Positions 63,935 through 64,000 of a DNA stretch of 64,000 nt are shown in pieces. The DNA is from Crocinitomicaceae bacterium (GTDB lineage: Bacteria; Bacteroidota; Bacteroidia; Flavobacteriales_D; Crocinitomicaceae), in the NCBI GenBank assembly GCA_022447585.1, contig JAKVAR010000006.1, positions 1 through 64,000 of the forward strand, written 5' to 3'. Position numbers and translations under genes: made by a program. Position 1 is the stretch's first letter; the number at the start of each line of letters is the position of its first letter. The notes beneath the pieces are model-generated. The model searched no databases, had not been told where the DNA came from, and was given only the letters and a program-made list of their open reading frames with translations.

Positions 63935-64000
63935 GCTATATGCTTAGTTGTTGCTTCAGCGATAAATCAAGGGGAAACTTCGCATTATTCTCTCAAATAC

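Noticed and set aside
1..64000. Integron integrase, transposase or phage genes
   Set aside because: No tyrosine recombinase, DDE transposase or phage structural gene was found on either strand, so the attC-like call stays unproven.
1..64000. CRISPR arrays, tRNA or rRNA genes
   Set aside because: No regularly spaced identical repeats and no cloverleaf or rRNA-like segments were recognised by eye.

Overview
The window is AT-rich DNA from a member of the Bacteroidota, most likely Flavobacteriales (Crocinitomicaceae/Fluviicola-like; inferred from protein style only). Supporting signs are type IX secretion C-terminal sorting domains with the PNP motif on many secreted proteins, lipoproteins with short lipoboxes, a propeller-containing LytS-type sensor kinase, DUF5694 proteins, GH64-like and HYR-domain proteins, and promoters of the TTTG/TAnnTTTG type. 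No rRNA, tRNA, CRISPR array, IS transposase or integron integrase was found. Gene density is low and many stretches hold decayed genes.

Region 1 (1-13 kb) is an accessory array in which every ORF is on the + strand. Single genes or remnants (two DUF5694 paralogues, a beta-lactamase-fold serine hydrolase, small lipoproteins, an LRR-like protein, a nonsense-interrupted HAD phosphatase, a GDSL esterase, an alpha/beta hydrolase, a GNAT remnant, an S41 peptidase, a SUKH protein) are separated by structured sites. These sites end in a conserved (C/T)AAAC(C)GTTR core. In several cases the bases just after one core are the exact reverse complement of the bases that open the next site, the geometry expected for integron gene cassettes (attC-like sites). 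Similar isolated sites recur near 21.7, 22.6, 25.4, 31.4, 33.4, 49.1 and 49.8 kb.

Region 2 (14.8-21.5 kb) is a four-gene cluster: a 1170-residue protein with no recognised family, a 585-residue protein with a hydrophobic helical second half, a 322-residue protein ending in a WHH-type HNH nuclease domain, and a SUKH immunity protein. It reads as a toxin-immunity module with an unfamiliar carrier or delivery part and is the strongest candidate for an undescribed system.

Region 3 (21.7-45 kb) mixes T9SS cargo proteins (several on the - strand), attC-flanked single genes, a GH64-like beta-1,3-glucanase without a clear start, an ASCH protein, a GT2 glycosyltransferase, a choloylglycine-hydrolase-family enzyme and many remnants (HYR/T9SS, gluzincin, ThiF-like, LRR/T9SS). 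An 88-bp direct repeat flanks part of it.

Region 4 (45.6-49.1 kb) has a PvuRts1I/AbaSI-family modification-dependent restriction endonuclease followed by a tight three-gene operon: a heme-oxygenase-like diiron enzyme, a SAM methyltransferase and a TauD-type 2-oxoglutarate dioxygenase. This looks like a small biosynthetic cassette.

Region 5 (51-64 kb) holds a LytTR response regulator/propeller histidine kinase operon with a textbook promoter, large secreted proteins of unknown function, an overlapping aminotransferase-FAD monooxygenase pair with a START-like protein downstream and a structured element just upstream, and a final T9SS cargo protein.
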